Origin: Actinomadura montaniterrae
Lineage (GTDB): Bacteria > Actinomycetota > Actinomycetes > Streptosporangiales > Streptosporangiaceae
DNA length: 64,000 nt
Direction of reading: 5' to 3'
NCBI RefSeq assembly: GCF_008923365.1
Contig: NZ_WBMR01000003.1
Coordinates: 90,278-154,277 of the forward strand
Both the position numbers and the translations under genes were made by a program. The notes below the pieces were generated by a model. That model saw nothing but the letters and a program-made list of their open reading frames with translations, did no database searches and had not been told where the DNA came from. Below, one piece after another: positions 8,580 through 18,313 of the stretch (position 1 is its first letter; every line of letters begins with the position of its first letter).

Positions 8580-8820
8580 AAGCAGGCAGACCTGGAGCGG
8601 GTGTTCTTCCTCGATGACGAGGACCGCGCGCTGCTTGACCGCCGTCGCGGCGAGCACATAAAACTCGGGTTCAGCCTGCCCAAGACATGACCCGGCTCAG
8701 CTCGTTCGTGCGCAAACACCTCGGCGTGCACGGCGCGTACAACTTCCTCCTACCGGATCTGGCCCCGGCGCCGTCCGCGACCTGGGCGACCCCGACGCAC
8801 CCGACGACGACGAGGAATGA
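8580..8820 (+). pseudogene. Tn3-family transposase reduced to its two ends
   Basis: 8590-8687 encodes LERVFFLDDEDRALLDRRRG then EHIKLGFSLP, the N-terminal DUF4158-like motif of actinobacterial Tn3 transposases (compare LERFFFLDDADRALI and HNRLGFA). The following bases encode LSSFVRKHLGVHGAYNFLLP and, after a one-base shift near 8760, GAVRDLGDPDAPDDDEE with TGA at 8818-8820, which is the family's C-terminus. About 900 internal residues are gone, so a deletion has joined head to tail. Confidence 0.65.
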
Positions 8821-8830
8821 GACCCCATGA

Positions 8831-9010
8831 CTACGCGGGCTCGGCGTATTCGGCCACGTATGCCGCGTAGTTCTCCGCGATGCTGGCTCGGCCGGCCTCT
8901 GCGGTGAGGTGGTCGGCCGGGGAGGCAGTCGGCACCTGCCGCCCGTCGGCGGAAGACATGGGTAGTTCGATCCGGCGCGCCAGTTCAGCGACCCTTAAAG
9001 TAGAAATTGA
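8831..9010 (-). other. Possible 3' end of an unknown gene
   Basis: About 55 codons (VAELARRIELPMSSADGRQV, then PTASPADHLTAEAGRASIAE and NYAAYVAEYAEPA) look protein-like in composition and end at a stop at 8831-8833. No start or upstream partner is seen because the next gene begins its stop at 9028. It may be a fragment left by the adjacent Tn3 deletion. Confidence 0.25.
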
Positions 9011-9027
9011 TCTTGAAGTGGTTCCGC

Positions 9028-10155
9028 TCAGCCCAGTTCGTCTCCGGCGAGGTGGAGTAGGACGTTGATCAGGCGGGCGTTGAGGGGGAGATTCTCGGCG
9101 AGGTAGTCCGGGGTTCGGACATCCCAGGCGGTGGTCTGGAGGGCGATGTCTTGAGCGCGGGGCTCGTCCTGGGTGATGAGCGCTAGGGCGAGGTCCAGAG
9201 TGGGGCTCGGCCCGTCCAAGGTGGCTCGGAAATCGGTGAACTGCTTGAGGTGCGTCGTGGCTGCCGACGGGTTGAGCGTGGCCAGAAGGAGTAGCTGGGC
9301 TTTGTGGGCTTGCGGCGATAACTGCCACAGGGCCAGCAGGCCGGGGACAGCATCGGCAACGGCCCGGGTCGTCAGGGCCCCCGGGCTGTCGGAATCGGCC
9401 TCGGAGAGTGCCCAGGCGTTCTGGGAGGCGATGTAGAGCAGGTGCCGAAGGAGTTCGAGACGGCGTTCGGGGAGGAGGCTCGACGAGAGTGCGATCTGCA
9501 CGAGGAACGGAATGGTGCGCTCCGTTGCCGAATACACGTCGCCCTGGTGCACGATGGCGCTGAAGTACTCATGCACGGCGCCTGACCAGCCCTCATCGTT
9601 GGCAGCCAGCGCTCGAAGGATGTCGGGCGTGTCGCCTGCAGAGCCGTATGCGTGGTCAAGGGAGGACCAGTCGACGTCGTCCAGTCCGGTGAGCGTGATC
9701 GGTTCTCCCTCGCCTGACAGCGATGAGGGTCCTTGGTCCAGCAGCCGCACAACCACGGCGCTCTGGGCCCGGGGCGGGGTGTGAACGAAGGACGCCATGC
9801 GGAACTCCCTCACGTCCTCTATCGTCCGGTCGACGAGCAGCCCGTCGAGGGAGCCGAGTTCCGGCGGACTCGGATGGCGGACACCGTAGGCGTCCTTCAG
9901 CCGCGCAACGAACCGGTGCTCCTCGGCTGTCCACCACTCGATGTCGTCGTCGGGATATGGCCCGTCGTCCCACGCCAGGACACGCCAGCCTGGTTCATCA
10001 CCCCAGCGGCCGCGGTAGGTGCAAGGGGTGAGCAAGACCTGGGTGTAGCCCCGCTCGATAAAGACCTCCGCGATTCGCCGAGCCGTCGGCTCGTCCGCGA
10101 CTGCGACGTCAGCGGCTTCGCTCCACCGCTCGAGAACCTGCGCGAAGTCGGTCAC
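9028..10155 (-). CDS. Hypothetical HEAT/ARM-like protein
   Basis: Protein of 375 residues beginning at GTG 10155. The first 125 residues are mixed alpha/beta with many aromatic and acidic positions (GWRVLAWDDGPYPDDDIEWW). From about residue 165 the sequence becomes helical, with Leu-rich repeats spaced like HEAT/ARM helices (DTPDILRALAANDEG, TIPFLVQIALSSSLLPERR, LELLRHLLYIASQNAWAL, LLALWQLSPQAHKAQLLLLA). The block AVHEYFSAIVHQGDVYSATE recurs in actinomycete hypothetical proteins of this kind. No catalytic motif, signal peptide or membrane segment is visible. It is flanked by transposase debris but is itself intact. Confidence 0.7.
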   Translation of the reverse strand: MTDFAQVLERWSEAADVAVADEPTARRIAEVFIERGYTQVLLTPCTYRGRWGDEPGWRVLAWDDGPYPDDDIEWWTAEEHRFVARLKDAYGVRHPSPPELGSLDGLLVDRTIEDVREFRMASFVHTPPRAQSAVVVRLLDQGPSSLSGEGEPITLTGLDDVDWSSLDHAYGSAGDTPDILRALAANDEGWSGAVHEYFSAIVHQGDVYSATERTIPFLVQIALSSSLLPERRLELLRHLLYIASQNAWALSEADSDSPGALTTRAVADAVPGLLALWQLSPQAHKAQLLLLATLNPSAATTHLKQFTDFRATLDGPSPTLDLALALITQDEPRAQDIALQTTAWDVRTPDYLAENLPLNARLINVLLHLAGDELG

Positions 10156-10156
10156 G

Positions 10157-10350
10157 TTGCAGCATTCTAGGCAAGGCCGGACCAGGCCTCAGTCTCACGG
10201 CCGCGCAGTCGTTACGCCTCATCTTGGCACTGCGCACCCGCCGCGTCCCAACCCGAAGTAGGTCTTGATCGCGCTCTGAGTCTTGTGGGATGGGCGTCGG
10301 GATTAGAACTTGGGCTCAAGGGATCAGCGCATCTCCAATAATGATCTCGG
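10157..10350. other. Gap without a gene
   Basis: No coding signal on either strand between the GTG of the HEAT-like gene and the IS30 remnant. Confidence 0.4.
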
Positions 10351-10353
10351 TCA

Positions 10354-10830
10354 TTGTGGGAGGTGGTGCGGGACCACGGGTTCTCGGCTGTGCAGCAGGA
10401 TGAACTGTGGCGGCTATGGAAGGAGAGCGAGGGCGCGTCGCTCGGATTTATCGCGCGGAGTCTGGATGGCGAGCTCCAGCACGTGCGGCGTTTTCTTGGC
10501 CAGACCGGTGGCCTGAGGGGGTCACCGCCGCGGCGCTCGCCGCACCACCTCACCTCCGGGGAGCGTGAGGAGATCTCCCGTGGGATCGCCTCAGGCCTGT
10601 CCGCTCGGGCGATCGCTGGACAGCCGCGCCGGCCCGCTTCGGCGGCGTCTCGGGAGATTCAGCGCAATGGTGGCCGTGAGGCCTATCGCGCGCATGAAGC
10701 CGATGTGGCCGCACTGCTGCGCAGCCACCGTCCCAAGAAGGCGAAGCTGGCTAGCGCGCGCCCTGCGCGCCCTGGTCGAGGAGATGCTCAACCAACGCTG
10801 GTCTCCTGTGCACATCGCTGGTCGCCTGGA
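10354..10830 (+). pseudogene. IS30-family transposase, 5' fragment
   Basis: Encodes the N-terminal region of an IS30 transposase: QQDELWRLWKESEG, HVRRFLGQTGGLRG, HLTSGEREEISRGIASGLSA (HTH) and SREIQRNGGREAYRAHEADV. A shift near 10755 is needed to continue into RALVEEMLNQRWSPVHIAGR. The catalytic DDE domain is absent. It is a different copy from the 3' fragment at 4616, so the two cannot be joined into one element without rearrangement. Confidence 0.75.
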
Positions 10831-11019
10831 GCTGCTGCCGTCCGCCGCCGGGTTCGACGGGGAGCCGGTTCAGGTGCTCGTCGAGCGCGTCGGCGCCCCC
10901 CAGGGTGTCGGCGTCATGCAACCACCGGGCTCCGGGCAACCGCGGACGCACCACGCGGCTGCCGGTCGCCACCACAGCCGCTCGTAGCCCAACGTGGCCC
11001 GTGCGCACAGGTAGACGCC

Positions 11020-11110
11020 CTCAGGCAGCGAATCGTAGGCGGCCAAGATCCGGGCCTTGTAGGCCTTGGTGAACGTCCGAGTACGGCGTGGCCAGCACCT
11101 CGATGCCGGA
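11020..11110 (-). pseudogene. IS3 OrfA-like fragment
   Basis: About 30 codons on the minus strand (RTFTKAYKARILAAYDSLPE) resemble the start of IS3-family OrfA HTH proteins (compare FTAEYKLGILEEYD). The rest of the reading frame does not continue the family. Confidence 0.4.
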
Positions 11111-11421
11111 TCTCTCGCTGCCATGATGCGAGCACTCCCTCTCGGCCGCCGCTTCCGGTGGTTCCTCGTCCACCGCGGTCCTGAACGGCGGTCCCGAAGT
11201 GGCGCGGTCGTTCAATTGATCAATAGGTGACGCCTTCCTTTCCAGACGATGAACACCTCCCGGAAGTGCCGAAGCAGATGTACGGCGGGGCACATAATGT
11301 TAGCGATGCTCGGTCTCGCATACCCTGCAGCATCCAAGACTTGAAGCGCCGTCAACCGAAAGCCAATTATGGGCAGATTCAAGCGGCCGAGCATCCGGTG
11401 CCGCCCAAATAGAGGAGGTTC

Positions 11422-13214
11422 ATGAGCGACGAGAACGATGAAGTGTACGTACTCTTCTTTGGCGTTAGCCTGGTGATCGTCCTCTTCGGCGCGCTGTGCA
11501 GTTTTCTGATCTGGTTGTCGGGGCAGATGTCCGCCTTGCTCACAGGCGGCGGCTGGCCCGACTCCAGCCCGAAGGACTGCCTGGAAATCGCCTTCCATTT
11601 CGTCCGGCATCCCGGCGATCCGAGCTCCTCCTGGCCGCCGCGGCAGAGTTGGGGCCCGCCCCGGCCTTCTACGCCCTGCTGCTCGCGTTTCTGGCGTCGA
11701 TGGTGATCGGGGTTTACTTCTCGATGCGGCTGCTGCTGAACCTGCGGCGCCACCGGCCGGTCCGGCGGCTGCGGCTGGGCTTCGCGTCCGGCTGGGAGGT
11801 CCGCAGGCTGCTGAGCACCCGGACCGTCCTGGGCAAGGCCGCAAAGGTCCGGCCGTCCACCGCGAACCGACCGGCGAATACGGTGAGACCGGAGGAAGTC
11901 GGCTTCTACATCGGCAGGGACATCAGATCCCGGCGGAAACTGTATATGTCCTTGGAAGACGTGATGATCGTCGTCGCGGCGCCGCGGCAGGGAAAGGACT
12001 TGCACTTCGTCACGCCTCTCACAATTGACGCGCCAGGTCCCTGCATCGTCACCTCCACCCGGCGAGACACGTTCCTCAACACCGCCATGGTGCGGGCGCA
12101 GTACGGCGAAGTGCATGTCTTCGACCCGAGCGACCTCACCGGATGGCCGAATCGTCTGCGCTGGTCCTTCCTGGGGGGATGCGAGGACCCGAATGTATGC
12201 GCGGTCAGATCCGGCACGCTCGTCGCTGCGAGCGGTCTGCAGATGGGAATGGAGGGCGCCAATGCGCTCGCCGGCGTTACGACCATCATCCGCTGCCTGC
12301 TGCACGCGGGCGCGATCGGCGGGCTCACCATTCGCGACGTGATGGGCTGGGTCTACGAGGCGAGCGGTGACGAGCCGGTGGGTATCTTGCGATGGGGGGA
12401 ACGCGAAGGCAGGGCCGCCCCTGGATATTCGTCGCAACTAGAGTTCAACGCGCGAAATGAGCGGCTCTGGTCCGGTGTGATGCAGGTCATGAGCTGTTTC
12501 TCGAACGAGCGGGTACTGTCCGATCTTTCACCGCCGCCCGGCACGGGCTTCAATTTTCAGGAGTTCCTCAAGGGCCGCAATACCCTGTACATCGTCGGTA
12601 GGCAGCAGAAGGAGCATGGCGGGATCGCGCCGATCGTCACCACGATGATCGAGCAGTTCTTCCGGTCCGCGCGTGGAAGCGCGATGAAGCAACCGACTGG
12701 ACGCCTCGACCCGCCCCTCACCTTCGAGTTGAACCACGTGACCAACATCTGCCCGTTGGACAGCCTGCCCACGTACATGGGCGAATCGGGTGGTTATGGC
12801 ATCACCGTGCACGGCTACCTGGCGTCCTTGGCGGACGCCCGTGCCAAATGGGGCTCGGACGGGGCGGCGCGCTTGTGGGACAACGCCACAGTCCGTGTCA
12901 TTTCGGGAGGTACCGGAACCGCCAAGGATCTCGCCGAACTTTCCGACCTCATGGGCAGGCACAATGGAAAGCGTGCGCTGGAACCCGAGGAGCTTCGGAC
13001 CATGCCCTTCGGTCGCGCAGCCGTCATCGCAGGCACGGCTCGTTCCGTCGAGATACGGCTCACCCCATGGTGGAAACGTGTTGACCGTGACGACATCGCC
13101 AGGGGCAGACAGGCTCTGGAGGCAATGATCCGCGAGCACGCGACGAGCCATCCGGCCGCTACCGCTGCCGACACGACCCCCTCGGATGAAGAGGAGCCCT
13201 GGCCCGCACTATGA
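11422..13214 (+). pseudogene. TraG/VirD4-type conjugative coupling ATPase (one frameshift)
   Basis: Coupling proteins hand DNA to the type IV secretion channel using ATP. The ATG at 11422 has a strong ribosome-binding site (AGAGGAGG). Two membrane segments occur: LFFGVSLVIVLFGALCSFLI and, after a one-base shift near 11640, APAFYALLLAFLASMVIGVY. The cytosolic part has the nucleotide loop VAAPRQGKDLHF (about 11970-12005), CIVTSTRRDTFLNTA, VHVFDPSDLTGWPNR and the TraG-like block PLTFELNHVTNICPLDSLPT, with its C-terminus at 13214. The loop ends GKD instead of GKT/S. Only the single shift prevents a full-length protein of about 597 residues. It is isolated from other transfer genes and bracketed by Tn3 and IS30 debris, so it is probably a relic of an integrative conjugative element. 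Confidence 0.75.
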
Positions 13215-13383
13215 CATCACGACCACCCTTTCCGGGCTCCGCTCACGCACAGGATGCTGTCGGGCACCGTCACGACCGCCTCGGCGTCGACCACGCACCA
13301 TCGTCTCCCGCCACAGCGTGTCGATCACCTCGACACCGATCGGGGCCTCTCCAGCGCCCGGTTCCGGATCGGGCATGTCGACT

Positions 13384-13900
13384 AGCTCGAACACTTCCAG
13401 GCTACCGAATCGTCCACCGAGGCCCTGCTGCGCCGGTTCACCTCCGGGCCCACCCAACCGGCCTACGCGGCGATGATGGAGGTCGGCCGCGCCCAACGCA
13501 CGATCTTCCTGGCTCGCTCGGCTCCGACACCGCGATCTCCAGCGGGAGACCGAGTCCGGGCTGAACGTGGCGGAGAACTACAACGGCGTCGACGACTGCA
13601 TCAAGTTCGGCGAGCGCGGCGGGCTCGCCTCCAACCGGCGCGAGGAGCTCAGGATGCTGTGCCTGCACATCCTCCAGTCCTGCCTCGGCTTCATCAACAC
13701 CCTGATGATCCAAGACACCCTCGTCCTGCCGGAGTGGAGGACGTCCTCACCGACGTCGACCGGCACGCCCTCACCCGCTGTTCCACACCAACATGACCGC
13801 CTACGGGGAGATCCAGCTCCGCACCGACCGCCGCCTGGACATCACCGAACTGCCCACCCCATCATCGGCGTCCGGCTACGTGGTGGAGCGCCGACGGTAG
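13384..13900 (+). pseudogene. Tn3-family transposase, C-terminal fragment
   Basis: Reads STEALLRRFTSGPTQPAYAA, MMEVGRAQRTIFLAR, then after shifts GLNVAENYNGVDDCIKFGER, LASNRREELRMLCLHILQSC and LGFINTLMIQDTLVLPEW, a clear match to the catalytic C-terminal part of Tn3 transposases. Further shifts near 13735 and 13790 restore HALTPLFHTNMTAYGEIQL and the end VVERRR with TAG at 13898-13900. The N-terminal two thirds are missing. Confidence 0.8.
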
Positions 13901-13980
13901 GCGCCTGCTGGCACGCCCGCCCGCAGAAGAGAGCCTAAGGGCGACCCGTGCTCTGCTTGCCCTCGGCAGCCACGGCTCGA

Positions 13981-14190
13981 TCAGCGCCGGCTCATTAGAA
14001 CCAGCGCAAATAGGCGTGCATAGCCGTACCCCGGATACAGCACGGGCTTAGGCCTGTCGATCACGAAAATGTGACGCTCTGTAATCGTTCGGGTACCGGT
14101 AGAACCTACGTGAAATGTGTACGCACCCTGATTGGTAGCGTGCACGATGCGGCCGCATATCGACGAGCCGGCCCCGCTACCGATGGGCAT
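13981..14190 (-). CDS. Small hypothetical protein
   Basis: A 69-codon frame with a polar, beta-rich translation (GRIVHATNQGAYTFHVGSTG then TRTITERHIFVIDRPKP) and lower GC than its surroundings. It overlaps the proposed start of the divergent membrane-protein gene by a few bases, so its own start may lie further in. No homologue recognised. Confidence 0.25.
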   Translation of the reverse strand: MPIGSGAGSSICGRIVHATNQGAYTFHVGSTGTRTITERHIFVIDRPKPVLYPGYGYARLFALVLMSRR

Positions 14191-14668
14191 TCACCCGAAG
14201 GACATGGAAGATACGGATACGGCAACTGACCGGTTGCACCATCGCGCCCGAACAGCCCCCTCGCGCTGCTGGCGGCGTACCGCGTTGGCGGTTCCGCCAC
14301 TTGCGGTGCTCGCATGTGCACTGTTCGGTGCGATCATTTCGCTGTCGAATAGCTACACCCACCACGAATCGCAGGCATGCCATTGGATGCCGCTGCCGTG
14401 GACCATTTGGGCCACCAGCTATGGCGGGCTCTTGGCGGCGCTGGGGGCCGTGGTGCTGTGGATTGCCCTGTGGTGGTATGCGCGGGCACGCGGCTGGGAT
14501 CAAGACGCCACGTGGCAGGGCCGACTGGCCAGCGGATTCGCGATGTTGGGCGGGTTGGCCGTGCTCGTGCTCATCGGCGCTGTGGTCCTCACACATCTCG
14601 AGTCGGCCGAGATCACTGCCAGGCTGGGCCAGCCGATGTGCGAGGGGTTCGGACTCCAGATGCCGTAG
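14183..14668 (+). CDS. Integral membrane protein, unknown function
   Basis: About 161 residues from ATG 14183 (14204 is an alternative; neither has a clear ribosome-binding site). A polar N-terminus of about 35 residues is followed by three hydrophobic helices: VPPLAVLACALFGAIISLS, TSYGGLLAALGAVVLWIALW and GFAMLGGLAVLVLIGAVVLT. Two Cys sit in the outer loops (SQACHWMPL and QPMCEGFG) and may pair. Stop is TAG at 14666-14668. No family recognised. Confidence 0.6.
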   Translation: MGIHPKDMEDTDTATDRLHHRARTAPSRCWRRTALAVPPLAVLACALFGAIISLSNSYTHHESQACHWMPLPWTIWATSYGGLLAALGAVVLWIALWWYARARGWDQDATWQGRLASGFAMLGGLAVLVLIGAVVLTHLESAEITARLGQPMCEGFGLQMP

Positions 14669-14708
14669 CAGCGTCATGCAGCCTTTGGAGTCACGCAGCT
14701 GGGGGCCG

Positions 14709-15560
14709 TTACCGGCGGCGTTCGGGGCGGGTGTCCCAGCGGTAGTGGGTCCATGCCCGTCCAATCAGGCTACGAACGGTGATGATCGTGTCAGCGAGGT
14801 CGAAGAACGTGTCGATGACGATCGCGTGGCGTTCGTAGCAGCGGGGGCAGGCGGGTGAAGGCGCTGCCAGGCGTAGGTGCGCTCGACGTGCCACCTCCGG
14901 CCGGGTTGGATGGGGACTTTGTCGCCTTTGCAGGCTATCTGCCCGCGCAGGCCACGCTCACCGAGCGTGGTGCGGGTCTTGCCGGAGTCATAGCCGGCGT
15001 CCAGGTGCACAGTGACCTCCTCGGGGAGCGGACCGAGGTCGTCAAGCAGGTCGAGGGTGGGTTCCAGCAAAGGAGAATCGTGGCGGTTGGCTCCTGCCAG
15101 GACCCGTCCAAGCGGAACGCCGTACACGTCGGTCATGTTAGAACGCTTCACACCCAGCTTGCCACGGTCGGCCGGGGACCGGTCGGCGGCTTCGCCTCCG
15201 CCGGGTGCCTTGGTGATGGTTCCGTCAACGGCGATCTGATCCAAACGAGCCCGATGACCCGGTCGTAAGCGGCCAGGGCGATCTGCTTGAGCTGGGCGAA
15301 TATGCCCAGGGTGATCCACTCGTCGCGGCGGTTGCGGATGGTGTGGCCGAGCAGGTGTCATCGGCGGTGGCCTCATACGAGCAGCCGAACCGCAGCACCT
15401 GAATCAGCCTGTCGAACACGACCCGGTCGTTGATCCGCCGCCGGTGACAGCCCAGCGGTGGGCGGGATCATAGATCGCACGCTTGGGCAGCAGGACCTCG
15501 AGCTCGACCCACAGCGGTTCGCCGAGCCAGGATCGGAGGACAGGCGCGGATGACCTCTTC
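14709..15560 (-). pseudogene. IS5-family transposase with frameshifts
   Basis: Central part (15230-14890) reads IAVDGTITKAPGGGEAADRS, GKLGVKRSNMTDVYGVPLGR, VLAGANRHDSPLLEPTLDLL and VTVHLDAGYDSGKTRTTL, the catalytic core of an IS5 transposase with Asp residues in VDG and DAGYD. A shift near 14870 leads to CYERHAIVIDTFFDLADTII and the C-terminus RRR at 14709. N-terminal pieces (15540-15290) are spread over two other frames. At least three lesions make it inactive. Confidence 0.85.
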
Positions 15561-15785
15561 CTTGATCACGAAGCGTAGGCAACTTGGTGATCACGCGGCT
15601 CCGTGCCTGCGTTACTTCCACTCCCGACCCGATAGCCAATCTGCGCGAGTTCTTAGTCACATCACCAGATGCCGCATCAACAGATCATCGGCGACAACAG
15701 TCCCCACAAAAGCCCGTCAGGACGAGAGAGCGGCCCCAACTTCCTGTCGAGATTCCCTCACCTCCCGTGTGACAAGCTGGCCGGT

Positions 15786-16443
15786 ATGGACGTCGAACGG
15801 CTCCGGGTCACGGTGTACCGGATCTTCGCGGGTACGGGGCGTGCGCCGAGCACCGAGGACCTCATCCGAGAGCTGGATGCGCCGCGGTCACAGGTGGATG
15901 AGGGCCTGCGCGTTGGCCGCCGCCCGCCATCTGGCTCTGGACGCACACGGCTCGATCACCATGGCCCACCCGTTCTCAGCGGTGCCCCTCGGATTCTCCG
16001 TCATGGGAGCGACCACTCTGTGGTGGGGCGGCTGCGCATGGGACTCCTTCGCCCTCCCCCACCTGCTCGACGACGCCAACCCCGCACTGGTAGCCACACG
16101 CTGCCCGGCCTGCGACACCCCGCACGTCTGGAATGTCACCCGGCAAGCACCTCCGCCCGGAGACCAGGTGGCACACTTCCTGGTCCCCGCCGCCCACATG
16201 TGGGACGACGTCGTCCACACCTGCGGACACCAGCGCATCTTCTGCTCGCAATCCTGCGTCGACGCCTGGCTGAAACGAACAGGCAACCCACCCGGCTACG
16301 TCCTTGACCTCCCCACCCTGTGGCGGCTCGCCTCACGCTGGTACGAGGGCCGCCTCGACCACGGCTACATCCGCCGTGAACCCGCCGCCGCCGCCGACTA
16401 TCTGCGCTCCGTCGGACTCACCGGCCCCTTCTGGGGCACCTGA
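15786..16443 (+). pseudogene. Alkylmercury-lyase-like protein (one frameshift)
   Basis: MerB-type lyases cleave carbon-mercury bonds in the cytoplasm using two Cys and an Asp. Here ATG 15786 starts MDVERLRVTVYRIFAGTGRA, a winged-helix N-terminus, with a one-base shift near 15908 before ALAAARHLALDAHGSITMAH. Then come FSAVPLGFSVMGATTLWWGG, CAWDSFALPHLL (Cys and Asp as in MerB C96-xx-D99) and HTCGHQRIFCSQSCVDAWLK, which supplies several more Cys near the position of MerB C159. C-terminus VGLTGPFWGT ends at 16443. Many actinobacterial members have no proven mercury activity, and no merA or merR is near. It lies beside an integrase fragment, which suggests it arrived on a mobile element. Confidence 0.7.
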
Positions 16444-16499
16444 CCACCCGCCAGGCGAACAGTCCGACGCGGTACGGACCTGCCAGAAAGTCACGATCG

Positions 16500-16824
16500 G
16501 ATCGCCGACTACGCCGCGGCGCTGAAGCGAGCGCCGCTGGACGGCGACACTCGCCGCGCCTACGACTCCCCGGGTGCGGACCTTCCTAGCCTGGCTGGAG
16601 ACCAGCGCTCTGGACGACGCCCACGACCGCGACTTCGCCGTCCGCGACTACAAGACCCACTTGAAGACCGTCTTGCGCCCGGGCCTCGAGCACCGTCAAC
16701 GCCCACCTCACCGCCCTAAACCACTTCCTCACCCAACTCGGACTCGGGCCCCGTGATCCGCCGCGACGACGCTCCCAAGCTCGCCCTCGCGCCCTGGACG
16801 CCCGCCAGCAGAAGCAGCAAGCGA
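16500..16824 (+). pseudogene. Tyrosine recombinase (integrase) N-terminal fragment
   Basis: Spread over three frames but recognisable as the core-binding domain of an XerC/D-like recombinase: RIADYAAALKRAPLDGDTRR, MRTFLAWLETSALDDAHDRD, FAVRDYKTHLKTVL, SSTVNAHLTALNHFLTQLGL and RALDARQQKQQ. The catalytic R-H-R-Y part should follow, but the sequence is interrupted exactly at 16825 by the IS481 element, and no catalytic half is seen after it. Confidence 0.6.
16811..16824. repeat. Left imperfect target-site duplication of IS481 element
   Basis: GAAGCAGCAAGCGA abuts the left end of the element and matches GAAGCAACCAGCGA at 18300-18313 with two differences, consistent with an aged target duplication. 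Confidence 0.5.
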
Positions 16825-18299
16825 TGTCTAGTCCCACGAGATGCTTGACGTTCTAGTCCCAGGACATGCTTGACGGATGTCCTAGGTTTCACGGGGTGGC
16901 CTTGCGGGGCCGGTGGGCTTTGATACTGCGGACGGGCTGGGTGCTGGTCCGCCGGACCGTCCCGCACGTCATCGCCGCCCAGCTCGATCGACAGCGTGGT
17001 GTCGGCGACGTGGGTGGTGATGACCTGGCCAGCGTGCAGGCGGCCGAGGGAGATCTTCGGTCCGGCGACCATGACGACGCCGGTGTTGCTGGCCCGGCGT
17101 TGCACAGTGACCGGTTCGGTTCGGGGGCGTGGCGGCGGCCCGGCCCAGCGCGGACCGCGCAGTGCCCGGACCTGCTCGGGTGTGAACGTGTTGGGTCGGG
17201 TGCGCAGCGGCTCACGGGTCTGCAAGTCGAGGAACATCAGCGTGGCGGGTTCGATGCGGATGCCGATCCGGCGGCCTCGCAGGATCTCCGCGGCCAGGAC
17301 CATCCGGCCGCCCAGGCCGACGTTGCCGTCCCTTGTTGACGGTCCGGTCGACCTCAACGGCGTCGCCGTCCTCGGCGGGCGGCAGCGGCGGCGGTCCGGC
17401 CTTGCGGGCGCCGCGGGCGGCCAGCGCGGTCAGGTCCGCGGTCGGCAGGTGCGATCGCACCGACTTGATCCGCGCCCCGGCCTTCAGCAGGTGAATGACG
17501 TCGGTGTCAGCCCAGAACGTCACCGTCACACCCGCTTGAGCGGGGCCGAGCCAGAACTGGCGACCGGCCACGAACATGTTCCCGCTGGCCGGCACGGTCC
17601 GCTCGAACTCCACCGCCCCGCCATGCCGCACCCTGCCCTCTGTGACGCCTTCCGTGATCGCTGCGGCTTGGTCCGGCGAGGGTGGCTCGGCCAATTCGGG
17701 CTCGCGGGCGGGTGGGACGGCGGCCAGACGGACCGCGGCGGGCAGCCGCAACGGCAAACAACTCCTGCTCGTCCTGGGCGGTGCGGGTGTCGAACCGGTC
17801 GACCGGACACGCCATGCCCAGCGACTGGTGAGGGCGGCGGGTGTTGTATTCGACCCCCCAGCCCGCCACCGCCGCCCGGGCCGCGTCCAGGTCATCGAAC
17901 GGCACCGCATCATCCAGCAGCTCCCGCCGCAGACTCTGATGGAACCGCTCGACCTTGCCCGTCGTGGTCGGCGACCGAGGCTGCGTCAACCGATGCACGA
18001 TCCCGTTGTCGCGGCAGATCCGATCGAACAACACCTCACCGCCATGCCCGAACCGGTCGGTGAACTGCTTGCCATTGTCGGTCAGCACCTCACCCGGCAC
18101 CCCGAACTCGCGCAACGCCGCAGCGAACGCCAGACACACCGCCCGATACCGCTGCTCGACAACCGACAACTCCGCCAGGGCCAATCCCGGCCTCCCTGAC
18201 ACGCGGCGCCCGCAAACGAACACGCGACAGCCAAGCCGAACAGGCACCCGTCAAGCATGTGATGGGACAGAGGTGTCAAGCATCTCCCGGGACAGGACA
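16825..18299 (-). mobile_element. IS481-family insertion element with doubled terminal inverted repeats
   Basis: About 1.47 kb. Each end carries two tandem copies of a 22-bp motif. Left end: 16827-16848 (outer) and 16852-16873 (inner, TCTAGTCCCAGGACATGCTT). Right end: 18251-18268 (inner, TCAAGCATGTGATGGGAC) and 18276-18297 (outer, TCAAGCATCTCCCGGGAC). Outer matches outer and inner matches inner as inverted repeats. A similar 14-bp sequence flanks both sides. The element lies within the integrase remnant. Confidence 0.75.
16889..18247 (-). pseudogene. IS481 transposase, N-truncated and frameshifted
   Basis: Catalytic core reads EFGVPGEVLTDNGKQFTDRF, GIVHRLTQPRSPTTTGKVER and FHQSLRRELLDDAVPF, giving the second Asp and the Glu of the DDE triad; EYNTRRPHQSLGMA follows. 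The C-terminal half contains VPASGNMFVAGRQFWLGPAQ, VTFWADTDVIHLL, IGIRIEPATLMFLDL and RASNTGVVMVAGPKISLGRL. Frameshifts occur near 17360 and 17000. The N-terminal HTH and first catalytic Asp are degraded. The element could only move if a transposase were supplied from another copy. Confidence 0.85.
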
Positions 18300-18313
18300 G
18301 AAGCAACCAGCGA
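18300..18313. repeat. Right imperfect target-site duplication of IS481 element
   Basis: GAAGCAACCAGCGA, partner of 16811-16824. Confidence 0.5.

Noticed and set aside
11212..11412. Overlapping short frames on both strands upstream of the TraG-like gene
   Set aside because: Neither has a convincing start signal or family match; the plus-strand one ends right before the TraG ribosome-binding site but has no domain.
13326..13412. Minus-strand RFGSLEVFELVDMPDPEPG resembling the start of a quinone oxidoreductase
   Set aside because: Its first part is antisense to a plus-strand Tn3 reading that continues into a long clear match, and no further oxidoreductase sequence follows. Most likely chance.
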